Shown here: one piece after another, positions 1 through 8,653 of the stretch
Layout: each line of letters begins with the position of its first letter
Numbering within the stretch: the stretch's first letter is position 1
Assembly (NCBI RefSeq): GCF_015356755.1
Contig: NZ_JADFCO010000061.1
Coordinates: 96,169-160,168 of the forward strand
Source of the DNA: Nonlabens antarcticus
GTDB taxonomy: Bacteria; Bacteroidota; Bacteroidia; Flavobacteriales; Flavobacteriaceae
Length of the DNA stretch: 64,000 nt
Direction: 5' to 3'
Program-made: the position numbers and the translations under genes
Notes under the pieces: generated by a model
Told to the model about the DNA's origin: nothing
What the model saw: only the letters and a program-made list of their open reading frames with translations
Databases searched by the model: none

Positions 1-1
1 T

Positions 2-217
2 GTTATTTTTAAACATTTATTTGAATTGAGTGAAGGTGAAATTAATCTAGCAGCTAAGGATGAAGACTTACTTGCATCTAAAGACTTAATTTATCGCAAT
101 ACAAGTACTCGTCGAGATACTACCAATAACAATAACCGTGGTCGCTCTAAAAAAGGAGGCCGCAGCAACGGTAGCAACAGCAATAATAACTCAAACAATA
201 GACGCAGACGCAACTAA
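2..217 (+). CDS. DUF4290-like protein, C-terminal end only
   Basis: The reading frame is open from the left edge, so this is the tail of a gene that begins outside the window. The visible 72 residues start with a hydrophobic helix-like stretch (VIFKHLFELSEGE) and end in a low-complexity, Asn-, Gly- and Arg-rich tail finishing in RRRRN. Position directly before murA and the helix-like end match the DUF4290 family that precedes murA in many Bacteroidota; this is recalled synteny, not a search. Its function is unknown. A TTG at 26 could be mistaken for a start, but the frame continues upstream. A strong terminator follows. Confidence 0.6.
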   Translation, partial: VIFKHLFELSEGEINLAAKDEDLLASKDLIYRNTSTRRDTTNNNNRGRSKKGGRSNGSNSNNNSNNRRRRN

Positions 218-235
218 CAGCTGTCTGCTTGATTT

Positions 236-266
236 AAAAAAGACAGCCTAAAGGCTGTCTTTTTTA
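236..266 (+). terminator. Rho-independent terminator after the DUF4290-like gene
   Basis: Arms 236-248 and 253-265 pair perfectly over 13 bp (AAAAAAGACAGCC with its complement) around a 4-nt loop, with a T-run forming the end of the right arm. It separates the first gene from murA. Confidence 0.9.
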
Positions 267-399
267 GTTTAGTTAATTGCTTAGAGTAAAATCAGTGGCG
301 GCGATATTTCAATGTTTACTAATTATGAATATTAGTGTTCTATAATTCCCGTCATAATAGTATAGATTCTTATTTTTAAAAACCAAACCTAAATTACAC

Positions 400-1710
400 A
401 TGGGAACTTTTATTATTGAAGGCGGTCAAGCCCTTAAAGGAGATATACAGCCACAAGGCGCAAAGAACGAGGCACTGCAAATTTTATGTGCGGTCTTACT
501 GACAGCAAAGCCAGTGAAAATTGACAACGTTCCAGATATAATTGATGTCAATAAATTAATCGACTTATTAAGTCACCTAGGAGTAAAGGTTACAAAGAAC
601 ACATCTAGTTCCTACACTTTTCAAGCAGATGAAATCGATCTGGATTTTTTGCAGTCTGAAGATTATAAAGTTTTAGGACGCGGTTTGAGAGGATCTATCA
701 TGCTAGTAGGCCCATTACTCGCTCGTTTTGGCAAAGGATATATTCCTCGTCCTGGTGGTGATAAAATTGGTCGTCGTCGCTTAGATACTCACTTTGAAGG
801 ATTTATAAAGTTGGGAGCGAAATTTCGCTATAATCGAGAGGAATATTTTTACGGAGTAGAGGCGGAGGAACTGAAGGGAGCCGATATGTTGCTGGACGAG
901 GCGTCAGTAACGGGAACGGCAAACATAGTTATGGCCGCAGTCATGGCAAAGGGGACCACCACTATTTACAATGCCGCTTGTGAGCCTTACTTGCAACAGC
1001 TATGTAAAATGTTAGTGCGCATGGGGGCGATAATTAAAGGAATCGGTTCTAATCTCCTCACAATTGAAGGAGTGGATGAGCTTTCTGGAACAGATCACCG
1101 CATTTTACCAGATATGGTAGAAATAGGGAGCTGGATAGGTCTAGCGGCAATGACTAAAAGTGAGATTACAATCAAAAATGTAGCTTATGATGAATTGGGT
1201 TTAATTCCATCTACATTTAGGAAGTTGGGAATTACCTTAGAACGTCGTGGTGATGACATCTATATTCCCGCTCATACAGATGGCTATGAAATCCAGAGTT
1301 ATATAGATGGTTCTATTTTAACCATATCTGACGCGCCATGGCCAGGATTTACACCAGACCTTTTGAGTATCGTGCTTGTGGTTGCGACACAAGCGAGAGG
1401 CAGTGTCTTAATCCATCAAAAGATGTTTGAAAGTCGCTTGTTTTTTGTAGATAAATTGATCGACATGGGAGCGAAAATTATCCTGTGTGATCCACATCGT
1501 GCTACAGTAATAGGTCATGATTTTAAGTCTAGTTTAAAAGCAACGACAATGACATCGCCAGACATTCGCGCAGGGATCTCTTTGTTAATAGCTGCTTTGA
1601 GCGCACAGGGAACGAGTACCATTCATAATATAGAACAGATAGATCGTGGCTATCAGAATATCGATACCCGTCTCAAACGCATCGGTGCACATATACAGCG
1701 ATTGAGTTAG
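400..1710 (+). CDS. murA: UDP-N-acetylglucosamine 1-carboxyvinyltransferase MurA
   Basis: Catalyses the first committed step of peptidoglycan synthesis, transfer of enolpyruvate from PEP to UDP-GlcNAc, in the cytoplasm. The 436 residues are full length for the family. The N-terminus has the substrate-binding QGAKNEAL motif with Lys22-Asn23, and the end (GYQNIDTRLKRIGA) is typical. The mobile catalytic loop reads RPGGDKIGRRRLDTH, so residue 121 is Asp where Escherichia coli MurA has Cys115. That substitution is known in several phyla and removes the target of fosfomycin. The gene stands alone between a terminator and a palindromic repeat. Confidence 0.97.
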   Translation: MGTFIIEGGQALKGDIQPQGAKNEALQILCAVLLTAKPVKIDNVPDIIDVNKLIDLLSHLGVKVTKNTSSSYTFQADEIDLDFLQSEDYKVLGRGLRGSIMLVGPLLARFGKGYIPRPGGDKIGRRRLDTHFEGFIKLGAKFRYNREEYFYGVEAEELKGADMLLDEASVTGTANIVMAAVMAKGTTTIYNAACEPYLQQLCKMLVRMGAIIKGIGSNLLTIEGVDELSGTDHRILPDMVEIGSWIGLAAMTKSEITIKNVAYDELGLIPSTFRKLGITLERRGDDIYIPAHTDGYEIQSYIDGSILTISDAPWPGFTPDLLSIVLVVATQARGSVLIHQKMFESRLFFVDKLIDMGAKIILCDPHRATVIGHDFKSSLKATTMTSPDIRAGISLLIAALSAQGTSTIHNIEQIDRGYQNIDTRLKRIGAHIQRLS

Positions 1711-1734
1711 GGTTTGGTAATAGTAGAATTTTCC

Positions 1735-1748
1735 GCTTTCGCGAAAGC
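1735..1748. repeat. Palindrome GCTTTCGCGAAAGC, copy 1 (intergenic)
   Basis: Perfect 14-bp core between murA and the next gene. Symmetry extends to 22 bp (1731-1752), so as RNA it could form a tight stem after murA, but no T-run follows. Confidence 0.95.
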
Positions 1749-1854
1749 GGAAAATATCATATATCTCTATGCAACTAAATCAGGTTTTAATGGTCCAATA
1801 AGTAGCTTCTCAAAGCTAAAATAAATTGGGCAAGGAATTTGCTACATTTAAAGT

Positions 1855-2469
1855 ATGAAAAAAGCGTTGCTACTTTTTACTTTTTTAATTGGCCTTTGTG
1901 CTGGAGCACAAGAGACGCCGCGTTCTTCAAATAAAAAGGTCAATCCCGTACCACAAACGGAAGAAGGAGGTTCTATACTATTTCCAAAAAAAGAAAAGGA
2001 AACCACTCCGTTTTTTTCTAGAACGAGTGAACGTCCTCAAGTAAGCATGCGAACCGACACGGATTTACTAGATCCAGGGGTTCAATTTAAAAAGCAGAAA
2101 TTTTTTAAGGATAACGGGAATGCTATCGGTTTTAGAAGCGATACTTTTCTAGGCGAGATACGTACAGGAGAAAATGTTCTTGAAATGGTTTGCCGCGACC
2201 ATCAATATGAAGATGGTGACCTTGTTAGGGTGTGGCTCGATGGTGTAGTATTAGTTGAAAGAATTTACCTGCGAAATGTGTTTCAAGGGTTTACCATCAA
2301 TTTAAAACCAGGATTTAACAAGCTAGAGATTGAAGCCTTAAATCAAGGCTCATCAGGCCCTAATACTGCCGAGTTTAAGGTTATGAATACTAAGGGCGAG
2401 GTTATTTCAAAAAACGTATGGAACCTGGCTGCTGGTGTGAAGGCCACCATGATTGTAATCAAGAGCTAA
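1855..2469 (+). CDS. Secreted protein of unknown function, conserved-looking in Flavobacteria
   Basis: The first 18 or so residues (MKKALLLFTFLIGLCAGAQ) are a signal peptide, so the protein is exported. A polar, Lys/Pro-rich linker (residues 20-75) is followed by a compact beta-rich domain (about 85-204) with the motifs CRDHQYEDGD, VWLDG and EALNQGSSGPNTAEF. I recall similar proteins next to murA in Flavobacteria but know no function. The pattern (short strands, VRVWLDGVVL) suggests a beta-sandwich, which is inference. Its stop codon overlaps that of the convergent rluE-like gene by 4 nt. A TACATTTA box 8 nt upstream of the ATG may be a -7 promoter element. Confidence 0.8.
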   Translation: MKKALLLFTFLIGLCAGAQETPRSSNKKVNPVPQTEEGGSILFPKKEKETTPFFSRTSERPQVSMRTDTDLLDPGVQFKKQKFFKDNGNAIGFRSDTFLGEIRTGENVLEMVCRDHQYEDGDLVRVWLDGVVLVERIYLRNVFQGFTINLKPGFNKLEIEALNQGSSGPNTAEFKVMNTKGEVISKNVWNLAAGVKATMIVIKS

Positions 2470-3053
2470 ATAGCTCTCAATTTATCATCATCAAGTTCTA
2501 GTACCGCTCCGCACTTCATATTACCAATGCTATAATTTGCAATTCTTGCTCTTGCGAGCCTAAGTGTTGGAAATCCTACAGCACTTGTCATTTTACGTAC
2601 TTGTCTAAATTTTCCCTCGTTTAAAATTACAGAAATCCAGCTGGTAGGGCCGTGCCGGTCATCTCTTATTCTTTGAGATGTTTGTGGTAAAAGTGGAGTT
2701 TTACTCAACTTTTTAACTGGACATTCATTGGTGAGATATTGTTTACCGTTCACGCTTATTTCAACTCCGTTTTTTAATTGCTCGATGGCCTCAGCGGTAA
2801 TTTCGCCGTCCAGTTGCACGTAGTATTCCTTAACAAACGCAGCCGAGTTGTTAATGGTATGACTCAGCTTACCATCAGTCGTAATGATCAGCAAACCCTC
2901 ACTGGTTTCATCCAGTCTCCCTACTGCCATACAACCTTCTGGAAAATCAAATAATTCTCCCAGAAATCGCTTGTTTTTCTGGTGTCTATCATTGGAAATA
3001 AACTGGCTGACCATTTTAAAAGGTTTGTAAATAAGAAAATGCTTATGCGTCAT
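2466..3053 (-). CDS. rRNA pseudouridine synthase, RluE/RsuA-type
   Basis: Isomerises a uridine in ribosomal RNA to pseudouridine. The 195 residues carry the family hallmark GRLDETSEGLLI (about 41-52), where the Asp is the catalytic nucleophile, and the C-terminal motif NEGKFRQVRKMTSAVGFPTLRLAR (residues about 146-169). There is no N-terminal S4 domain, which fits RluE (acting on 23S rRNA) better than RsuA or RluB. The substrate position cannot be read from the sequence alone, so I give no symbol. Convergent with the secreted protein gene, ending within its stop codon. Confidence 0.9.
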   Translation of the reverse strand: MTHKHFLIYKPFKMVSQFISNDRHQKNKRFLGELFDFPEGCMAVGRLDETSEGLLIITTDGKLSHTINNSAAFVKEYYVQLDGEITAEAIEQLKNGVEISVNGKQYLTNECPVKKLSKTPLLPQTSQRIRDDRHGPTSWISVILNEGKFRQVRKMTSAVGFPTLRLARARIANYSIGNMKCGAVLELDDDKLRAI

Positions 3054-3355
3054 TATTTTGTACCATATAGTTGATATTTATACAATAGGAGGATCCTAAT
3101 TTTGAAAATTTTCTCAAATCTAAACATTAGGTAATCGCCCATTGATATTTCTGAACAGCCCATTTTTACAAAGCTAAGCGGGAATCTACAGTTTTAGAAG
3201 CAGTAATCTGGTTTTACCACTTTTCATCAAAATAATAGATTCTTTGAATTGCATTTTAACTATGATAATTAGAAAAATGTTCTTGAGCTGTGTAATTCTT
3301 AAGAGTTCCTTTAATTAAAATTATAGTTCGATAATTAATGCAGGACACGATTAGT
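3054..3355. other. AT-rich intergenic stretch
   Basis: About 300 bases without a convincing gene, hairpin or repeat. It contains the upstream region of the rluE-like gene on the minus strand. I see no clear promoter box. Confidence 0.6.
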
Positions 3356-3496
3356 TTAAGGAAGGCTTTTTTTCTTTTCTTGTAGTATTACAAGTTTAGT
3401 GGCGTCCCATCTAGAACGCAAGTATTTAAGCTGTCGTCGCAATCCTTTGTTGCAAGTGTCAAATTTGTCTCTGGTTTTAATAATCGGATTTTTCAT
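3356..3496 (-). CDS. Candidate small basic protein, 46 residues
   Basis: An ATG frame on the minus strand begins 7 nt after the stop codon of the surface-repeat gene, so it could share its transcript. It runs 46 codons to a TAA. The predicted peptide is strongly basic, starting MKNPIIKTRDKFDTCNKG and ending KKKSLP, with a central RRQLKYLRSRW stretch. No signal peptide or membrane segment is seen and I recognise no family. Spacing and charge favour a real gene, but a frame of this length can arise by chance. Confidence 0.35.
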   Translation of the reverse strand: MKNPIIKTRDKFDTCNKGLRRQLKYLRSRWDATKLVILQEKKKSLP

Positions 3497-3503
3497 AAGT
3501 CAG

Positions 3504-4601
3504 CTATTTAAAATTCCAGTTAATTAAAGGTAGCGATCTTTTTTGATTGCTGTTCCAGATTCCTATTTGTAAACCCTTCAAATCTGCTGCATTGTTCCAC
3601 AATCCTATTTGTAATCCTCGCGCTACAATAGCCGTATTACGAAATCCAGAAATTTGTACACCTTGCAGTTTGACGCTCATATTGATTAAACCTCCTATCT
3701 GTAACCCATTCGAGGCTAGAGTAGCATTTATACCGCTAACGCTCATCCCGTTTACAATGGTTGGTTCAGATATAGCGGATAGAGTGCTTAAATACAGTCC
3801 ATTAATTTTGACGCTTGCCACGCTATCTTCCGTTAAATCAAAATCTAGATCTGAGGTAATGATTTTATCTGCCGCTTCAAATATTATTAAGGGTAATGAA
3901 AATGGATCTGCGGTAATACTTAACCCATTGACGGTAAGATGCTTTTTAAAAACGTGTGGTGTATTTCTATAACTTATGGAAAATCCATTAATCTGATCTA
4001 CTGGACTCAAATCAGGAACGCCTATCCAGCTACTTGAAAATGTAGTATCGATAGCTCGATGATGCCACAATTCAAAATTATTGTTTTGCAGTCTATACCT
4101 GTAATTTACCAATACAGCTTGTTTAATGCCATTCACTGTATAATGGGGAACAGGTATCTGCAAAGAATCTGAATTTATAAAAGGCTTTATAGGTTGAGGT
4201 TCGCTTTTTTTAAGACTATCTGATTGATAAAAATTGGCCTTATAATTTTTTAGGTTTCTATAATCTTTAGAACTTAATCTGCCCGAAGTTGGGACACTTA
4301 TTTCCTTGATCAACTTATATGGTAAAAGTTTAATGTAGTTAAAATTATAAGTAATGGTATCACTAGTATCTTTTATTTGAGTGGTCATTACTAGCGTGTC
4401 TGGTCTTATGTCTATAACTCTGTAGGCTTGACGCTCTGCAAGACCAGTACTCAGATAATAAACGACACCTCGTCTTATGGGTATTATATTTAAAGTGTTA
4501 GATTTTTCATTTTTGATGTTCACTAACTCTAGCTGCCAGTTTTGAGCTTCAGTGTTTAATGCAAACGTGCATAGAGTTAAAAATATGATGATTGCTTTCA
4601 T
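3504..4601 (-). CDS. Secreted protein with C-terminal LA_2272-type surface repeats
   Basis: Start placed at the internal ATG (4599-4601), because it begins a clean signal peptide (MKAIIIFLTLCTFALNTEAQ); the longer frame adds 15 implausible residues. The middle part has no recognised domain. The C-terminal 120 residues hold imperfect repeats built on GLQIG-x-(W/F/I)-N, for example NGLQIGGLIN, GVQISGFRN, GLQIGLWN and GLQIGIWN, and end in KRSLPLINWNF. This pattern and ending fit the LA_2272 surface repeat family found in Leptospira and Bacteroidota, function unknown. The gene is divergent from the regulator-like gene at 4695. Confidence 0.75.
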   Translation of the reverse strand: MKAIIIFLTLCTFALNTEAQNWQLELVNIKNEKSNTLNIIPIRRGVVYYLSTGLAERQAYRVIDIRPDTLVMTTQIKDTSDTITYNFNYIKLLPYKLIKEISVPTSGRLSSKDYRNLKNYKANFYQSDSLKKSEPQPIKPFINSDSLQIPVPHYTVNGIKQAVLVNYRYRLQNNNFELWHHRAIDTTFSSSWIGVPDLSPVDQINGFSISYRNTPHVFKKHLTVNGLSITADPFSLPLIIFEAADKIITSDLDFDLTEDSVASVKINGLYLSTLSAISEPTIVNGMSVSGINATLASNGLQIGGLINMSVKLQGVQISGFRNTAIVARGLQIGLWNNAADLKGLQIGIWNSNQKRSLPLINWNFK

Positions 4602-4694
4602 GACGATAGATTTTAATCCAAAACTATTACAGTAATCACAAAACAATCCGTGATTTACGCAAAAGCAGTATATTCATTTTGTGAAAATCGCAAA

Positions 4695-5657
4695 ATGGAA
4701 AAACAAGAATTAATATTTATACGCTTTCGCGAAAGCATAAAATCAGCAAGCTCGTTCACTCAACGGGTGGCAGATTGCTTGTCTATAAGTTATGACGCAG
4801 CATACCGTCGCATACAGGGACTGGCAAAACTAAATGTGGATGAAGCAATGAAGTTAGCCATGGAAGGGCAGTTCTCGTTGGATAACATTATGGTCAATAG
4901 TGAACAACGTACCGCTTTGGGAATCGCGACGACACGCGTCAACTCGATGGACACGCTTAAAAAATACCTCCAGGAAACAATTTCTAATCTCTCTATTCTT
5001 GGGAAAGATGGCGTTCAGCTATTTTATAGTGCCAAGGATATTCCTATTTATCATCATTTTGATGAATCTGAATTATCACGCTTTAAAATTTATGTATGGA
5101 TGCAGCTATTAGATCCTAACAGTGATAACAAGCCATTTGTTGACTTTCATCTACCCTTGGATATTAAACAACAAATTAAAGAAATATCTAGACTGATTAG
5201 TCATTTTCATTCTGTGGAGATTTGGAACGATACAACCATATCCAGCAGTTTGAAACAGATCCAGTATTATCATGAATCTGGTTTTCTGACGCAGCAAACG
5301 GCAATAGCGCTCTGTGCAGATTTAGAACACTGTTTAAAAACTATCGAATCTGAATTGAAAACGGACAAGCTAGAGATTTACTATAATGAACTGCTGATCA
5401 TGACTAATAATTCAATGGCAATAAAACATAACAGACCTGTATCCGGTTTTGTAACGATGACTATGTTAGGTTACATTAGATTCACAGCAACACACATGTT
5501 ACAGCAGCAATACCAGTATTTTGATCATCAAATGAAACAATCAATGTCAATGACTCATGCAAATATGAAGGACAGAAAAAAGTTTTTCCAAAAAATGAAT
5601 CAAAAAATAAACGCTCTACGTTTAAACATAGAGCGTTATGAACTACTAGATTTCTAA
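4695..5657 (+). CDS. Helix-turn-helix-like protein, possible regulator
   Basis: Start set at ATG 4695 (MEKQELIF); the longer frame adds 15 residues containing no recognisable feature. Residues about 20-60 (TQRVADCLSISYDAAYRRIQGLAKLNVDEAMKLA) look like a Cro/CI-type DNA-binding fold of a kind common in Bacteroidota, where DAAYRRI is a recurring motif. The remaining 260 residues are alpha-helical with no domain I can name. Residues 10-14 (RFRES) are encoded by a copy of the repeated palindrome. It faces the surface-repeat gene across a 93-bp gap, which might suggest control of that gene, and ends 4 bp from the convergent carbonic anhydrase gene. Confidence 0.65.
   Translation: MEKQELIFIRFRESIKSASSFTQRVADCLSISYDAAYRRIQGLAKLNVDEAMKLAMEGQFSLDNIMVNSEQRTALGIATTRVNSMDTLKKYLQETISNLSILGKDGVQLFYSAKDIPIYHHFDESELSRFKIYVWMQLLDPNSDNKPFVDFHLPLDIKQQIKEISRLISHFHSVEIWNDTTISSSLKQIQYYHESGFLTQQTAIALCADLEHCLKTIESELKTDKLEIYYNELLIMTNNSMAIKHNRPVSGFVTMTMLGYIRFTATHMLQQQYQYFDHQMKQSMSMTHANMKDRKKFFQKMNQKINALRLNIERYELLDF
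4723..4736. repeat. Palindrome GCTTTCGCGAAAGC, copy 2 (genic, RFRES frame)
   Basis: Perfect core within the start of the HTH-like gene, encoding Arg10-Phe-Arg-Glu-Ser14. Confidence 0.95.
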
Positions 5658-5661
5658 TGGC

Positions 5662-6291
5662 CTAATCCAGGTGATAGATCTCCATAATGTCTTTCAGAAT
5701 AGCTTGAAAATCAATCTTTAAATCAATTAATTTTCCAGTGGCAAGGTCAAAAACCCAACCGTGAACTGTAATGCCGCGATCCTTAACTGCAATCTGCACA
5801 TCACTAGTTTTAAGAACATTGATACACTGTTCTTGAACATTGAGCTCCACAAGTCTTTTGTAACGAGCATCTTCATTATGAATAGCGTTTAATTCATCTT
5901 TGTGAGTGCGATAGACATCCCTAATGTTTCTCAAGTATGGATTTAAAATCCCTAAATCTTGTGACTGCATAGCAGCTTTCACACCACCACAACCGTAATG
6001 GCCACAAACAATAACGTGGTCGACCTTTAAATGAGTAACTGCATAATTGATAACGCCCATGGCTGTCAGGTCTAGATTAGACGCCATGTTTGCTATATTT
6101 CTATGAACGAAAACTTCTCCTGGACCTAAGCCCATTATTTCTTCTGCTGTGGCACGACTGTCAGAACAACCTATATATAAGATATCTGGATCTTGACCGG
6201 AAGCTAGTTTGTCAAAATATTTGTTATCGTCATCTAGCTTCGTTTTAATCCACTCTTTATTGTTTTCGAAAATTTTATCGATGTTCTTCAT
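5662..6291 (-). CDS. can: Beta-class carbonic anhydrase
   Basis: Zinc enzyme interconverting CO2 and bicarbonate in the cytoplasm, supplying bicarbonate to carboxylases. The 209 residues contain the diagnostic CSDSR motif (Cys42, Asp44, Arg46) and HYGCGG (His98, Cys101); Cys42, His98 and Cys101 are the zinc ligands and Asp44-Arg46 the conserved dyad. Length is normal for the Pro_CA family. No operon partner: 160 bp separate it from the hydrolase gene, whose product it does not obviously work with. Confidence 0.96.
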   Translation of the reverse strand: MKNIDKIFENNKEWIKTKLDDDNKYFDKLASGQDPDILYIGCSDSRATAEEIMGLGPGEVFVHRNIANMASNLDLTAMGVINYAVTHLKVDHVIVCGHYGCGGVKAAMQSQDLGILNPYLRNIRDVYRTHKDELNAIHNEDARYKRLVELNVQEQCINVLKTSDVQIAVKDRGITVHGWVFDLATGKLIDLKIDFQAILKDIMEIYHLD

Positions 6292-6453
6292 TAATCTCTT
6301 TTAATTGATGCACAAAATACAATATTAGCCGATTTTCGTTGAGTTTTAATGAACTATTTGGCAGATAATAATAGAATTATTTAATTTTAGAAAACAAATA
6401 TCTCTAAAAAGGGAAATTGTTCAATTCAAGATTTTTTTAGATAGTTATAGCTT

Positions 6454-7293
6454 TTATTTTTCTTTTAAAAAATTTAGGACCGTTGTATTCAATTGTTCGG
6501 TATGAGTTAAATACAATCCATGTGGTGCATTTTTGAACATTTCTAATGTTGAATTGGCTACCATTTCGTGCCCCTGTTTTGACGTGGGTGCGGGTGGAAC
6601 GACGGCATCTGCATCACCATGAATAAATAAAGTAGGAACATCTATTTTTTTCATAGCAGCACGTAAATCCGTTTTTCCGAAAGCATCTATACAGTCTAGA
6701 GTTCCCTTAGGAGAGGCGCTCACGGCGATATTAAAACTATGATCTAACATTCCTTGAGAGATTGTCTCTTGGTTATCTTTATAATTGAGAAAGTTTTTAC
6801 CAAATTCCTGTAAGAATCCTGCTCGATCTTTTTTTACACCATCTTTCATACCTTCAAATACATCTGACGGCACGCCATCAGGATTGTCATTTGTTTTAAG
6901 CATGAAAGGAGCAATAGAACTCACAAATATCAGGTGTGCTAAATTGTCTGTACCGAACATTTCAACATACTTACCTAATTCACCGCCACCCATTGAAAAG
7001 CCAATTAATGTAACATCCTTAAGATCTAGTTCTTTTATAAGATTATTTAAATCTTGAGACATGCTATCATAAGTATAGCCGTCAAACGGCCTGGATGATT
7101 TACCGAATCCTCTACGGTCATAAGTAATTACACGATAACCGGCATCAACTAATGCTGGAACCTGATATTCCCACATGTCTCCACTTAACGGCCATCCATG
7201 AACTAGAACAATAGGCTTTCCAGATCCCGAATCTTCGTAGTAAATTGAAATATTTGAATTTGCGCTTGCGGTGTTCGTTTCTAGATAAGGCAT
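6454..7293 (-). CDS. Alpha/beta hydrolase, non-heme chloroperoxidase/esterase-like
   Basis: Start placed at the second ATG (7291-7293, MPYLETNT), giving 279 residues, the usual size of this group; the longer frame adds 13. The fold motifs are clear: oxyanion loop HGWPLSG, nucleophile elbow GFSMGGGE (Ser100), acid HGDADAVVP and histidine NAPHGLYLTH. These match cofactor-free haloperoxidase-type esterases, which act mainly as carboxylesterases or perhydrolases. The substrate cannot be told. A terminator belonging to the upstream gene separates it from the Sua5-like gene, so it is probably transcribed alone. Confidence 0.9.
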   Translation of the reverse strand: MPYLETNTASANSNISIYYEDSGSGKPIVLVHGWPLSGDMWEYQVPALVDAGYRVITYDRRGFGKSSRPFDGYTYDSMSQDLNNLIKELDLKDVTLIGFSMGGGELGKYVEMFGTDNLAHLIFVSSIAPFMLKTNDNPDGVPSDVFEGMKDGVKKDRAGFLQEFGKNFLNYKDNQETISQGMLDHSFNIAVSASPKGTLDCIDAFGKTDLRAAMKKIDVPTLFIHGDADAVVPPAPTSKQGHEMVANSTLEMFKNAPHGLYLTHTEQLNTTVLNFLKEK

Positions 7294-7378
7294 AAATTTG
7301 TATTGATTTACTTCTAAAATAAACCTTATCAATGTGCGGTCATTCTAAAGCTTTAAGAATTTGCATTTCCTTAAGATG

Positions 7379-7402
7379 AAAAAAACCTCCATTTCTGGAG
7401 GT
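7379..7402 (-). terminator. Terminator of the Sua5-like gene
   Basis: Arms 7385-7391 and 7396-7402 (ACCTCCA / TGGAGGT) with a 4-nt loop. Read on the minus strand the hairpin is followed by seven T residues. Confidence 0.85.
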
Positions 7403-7428
7403 CTTATATATTTAAAATGTAAATGAAT

Positions 7429-8046
7429 CTATAGTTCTATACTGCCTTTTCCTTCCCGTATCAACGTCGGTTCTGGGGTTGTGAGATCGATGACAGTAGA
7501 CCCTATGTTTCCACCGGCACCACCATCAATAACATAGTCCACTAATTTATCCCACTTTTCAGCAATTAAACTAGGGTCTGTAGTGTACTCTAAAACCTCA
7601 TCATCATCCTTGATAGAAGTAGATATGATGGGATTTCCTAGTTCACGAACTAGGCCTATTGCTATAGAATTATCAGGAACACGTATTCCTACCGTTTTTT
7701 TCTTCTTAAAAATCCCGGGAAGGTTATTATTTCCTGGTAATATAAAAGTATATGGACCGGGAAGGTTACGCTTTAATAATTTAAAAGTAGCAGAGTCAAT
7801 CTGGCTGGTATAGTCGCTCAAATTACTCAGGCTCTCACAAATAAAAGAAAAGTTAGCTTTATCAGACTTGATCCCTTTAATTTGTGCGATCTTTTCAATT
7901 GCAGCTTTATTTGTAATGTCACAACCTAAACCGTAAACCGTATCGGTTGGATAAATGACTAGTGCGCCCTCTCGCATCGCCTTGGCAATTTTACGCAATT
8001 GCTTTTGGTCGGTTTTCTCTTCGTAAAGTTTTATTAGTTCTGCCAT
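7429..8046 (-). CDS. Sua5/YciO/YrdC/YwlC family protein, threonylcarbamoyl-AMP synthase-like
   Basis: The family forms threonylcarbamoyl-AMP from threonine, bicarbonate and ATP for the t6A modification of tRNA. The 205 residues include the nucleotide-binding strand GALVIYPTDTVYGLGCDI (about 28-45), the PGPYTFIL segment and GSTVIDL near the end. There is no extra C-terminal Sua5 domain, so it is of the short TsaC/YciO type. Whether it is the true t6A enzyme or a YciO paralogue is undecided; another copy elsewhere in the genome would bear on that. Two nt separate it from the small membrane protein gene upstream, so they are probably cotranscribed. Confidence 0.88.
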   Translation of the reverse strand: MAELIKLYEEKTDQKQLRKIAKAMREGALVIYPTDTVYGLGCDITNKAAIEKIAQIKGIKSDKANFSFICESLSNLSDYTSQIDSATFKLLKRNLPGPYTFILPGNNNLPGIFKKKKTVGIRVPDNSIAIGLVRELGNPIISTSIKDDDEVLEYTTDPSLIAEKWDKLVDYVIDGGAGGNIGSTVIDLTTPEPTLIREGKGSIEL

Positions 8047-8048
8047 AA

Positions 8049-8312
8049 TTAAGATCTGTTTAGAATGAAGTCTAGCGGCATAAATAGCACACTAGCAATC
8101 ACAATAAATATCGCAATTTTTAACCATAATGGAAACATTATTTTAGGTTTGCTGGAAATTCGTTCATATTCATGACGGCCATCCTTGCGTATTTTGATAG
8201 CCATGCGATCCTGATGGTCTGTAAATTCCCTGAAACCGTAAATTAGAACCGCTACAATTATTGATAAAATCAGAAACTCTATCATGCCGCCAGTTAATAC
8301 CATGTAATTCAT
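8049..8312 (-). CDS. Small membrane protein with two transmembrane helices
   Basis: 87 residues. A first hydrophobic helix at about 10-27 (MIEFLILSIIVAVLIYGF) and a second at about 62-82 flank a charged loop (HQDRMAIKIRKDGRHEYE). No family recognised. Three Met codons near the start (1, 4 and 10) leave the exact start open. It sits between DUF2945 and the Sua5-like gene with gaps of 15 and 2 nt, so the three genes look like one transcript. Confidence 0.65.
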   Translation of the reverse strand: MNYMVLTGGMIEFLILSIIVAVLIYGFREFTDHQDRMAIKIRKDGRHEYERISSKPKIMFPLWLKIAIFIVIASVLFMPLDFILNRS

Positions 8313-8327
8313 TGTTCAAAGTTTTAA

Positions 8328-8543
8328 TTAATCAGCGCGTTCTACTTCGCTTTCTAACTTTAAAACGGCATCACCGTCCTCTTGTTTTATGTAAAGTGCT
8401 TTATTGCCTTCCTCGCCATCACGTGTAATTTCGCTGCCTTTTATGGTGCGGGTCACTTTTTTACTAAAGGTTGATTGCACGACTCCTTCAGCAGTACCGT
8501 TGCCCCATTTCCATCTGACTTTAGTCCCTTCTTTTATCATCAC
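8328..8543 (-). CDS. DUF2945 protein (hypervirulence-associated TUDOR domain)
   Basis: A 71-residue single-domain protein. The motifs VRWKWGNGTAEGVV, TRTIKGSEITRDG and KQEDGDAVLKLESEV are characteristic of DUF2945 (HVA1 family), a small beta-barrel. The name comes from a fungal homologue; its bacterial role is unknown. It is the first gene of a likely three-gene unit. A TATCTTTA box and a copy of the palindromic repeat lie 10-45 bp upstream of its ATG. Confidence 0.85.
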   Translation of the reverse strand: MMIKEGTKVRWKWGNGTAEGVVQSTFSKKVTRTIKGSEITRDGEEGNKALYIKQEDGDAVLKLESEVERAD

Positions 8544-8571
8544 CTTTTTCCTTTAAAGATAGGAGAAGTTC

Positions 8572-8585
8572 GCTTTCGCGAAAGC
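8572..8585. repeat. Palindrome GCTTTCGCGAAAGC, copy 3 (intergenic)
   Basis: Perfect core 29 bp upstream of the DUF2945 start. Symmetry extends to 20 bp (8569-8588). Confidence 0.95.
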
Positions 8586-8653
8586 GAAATAACATCAACT
8601 TAACCTTTTAATGTAAGTAGTATTAGTTACCAGAAAATACACAGTGTTTTAAT

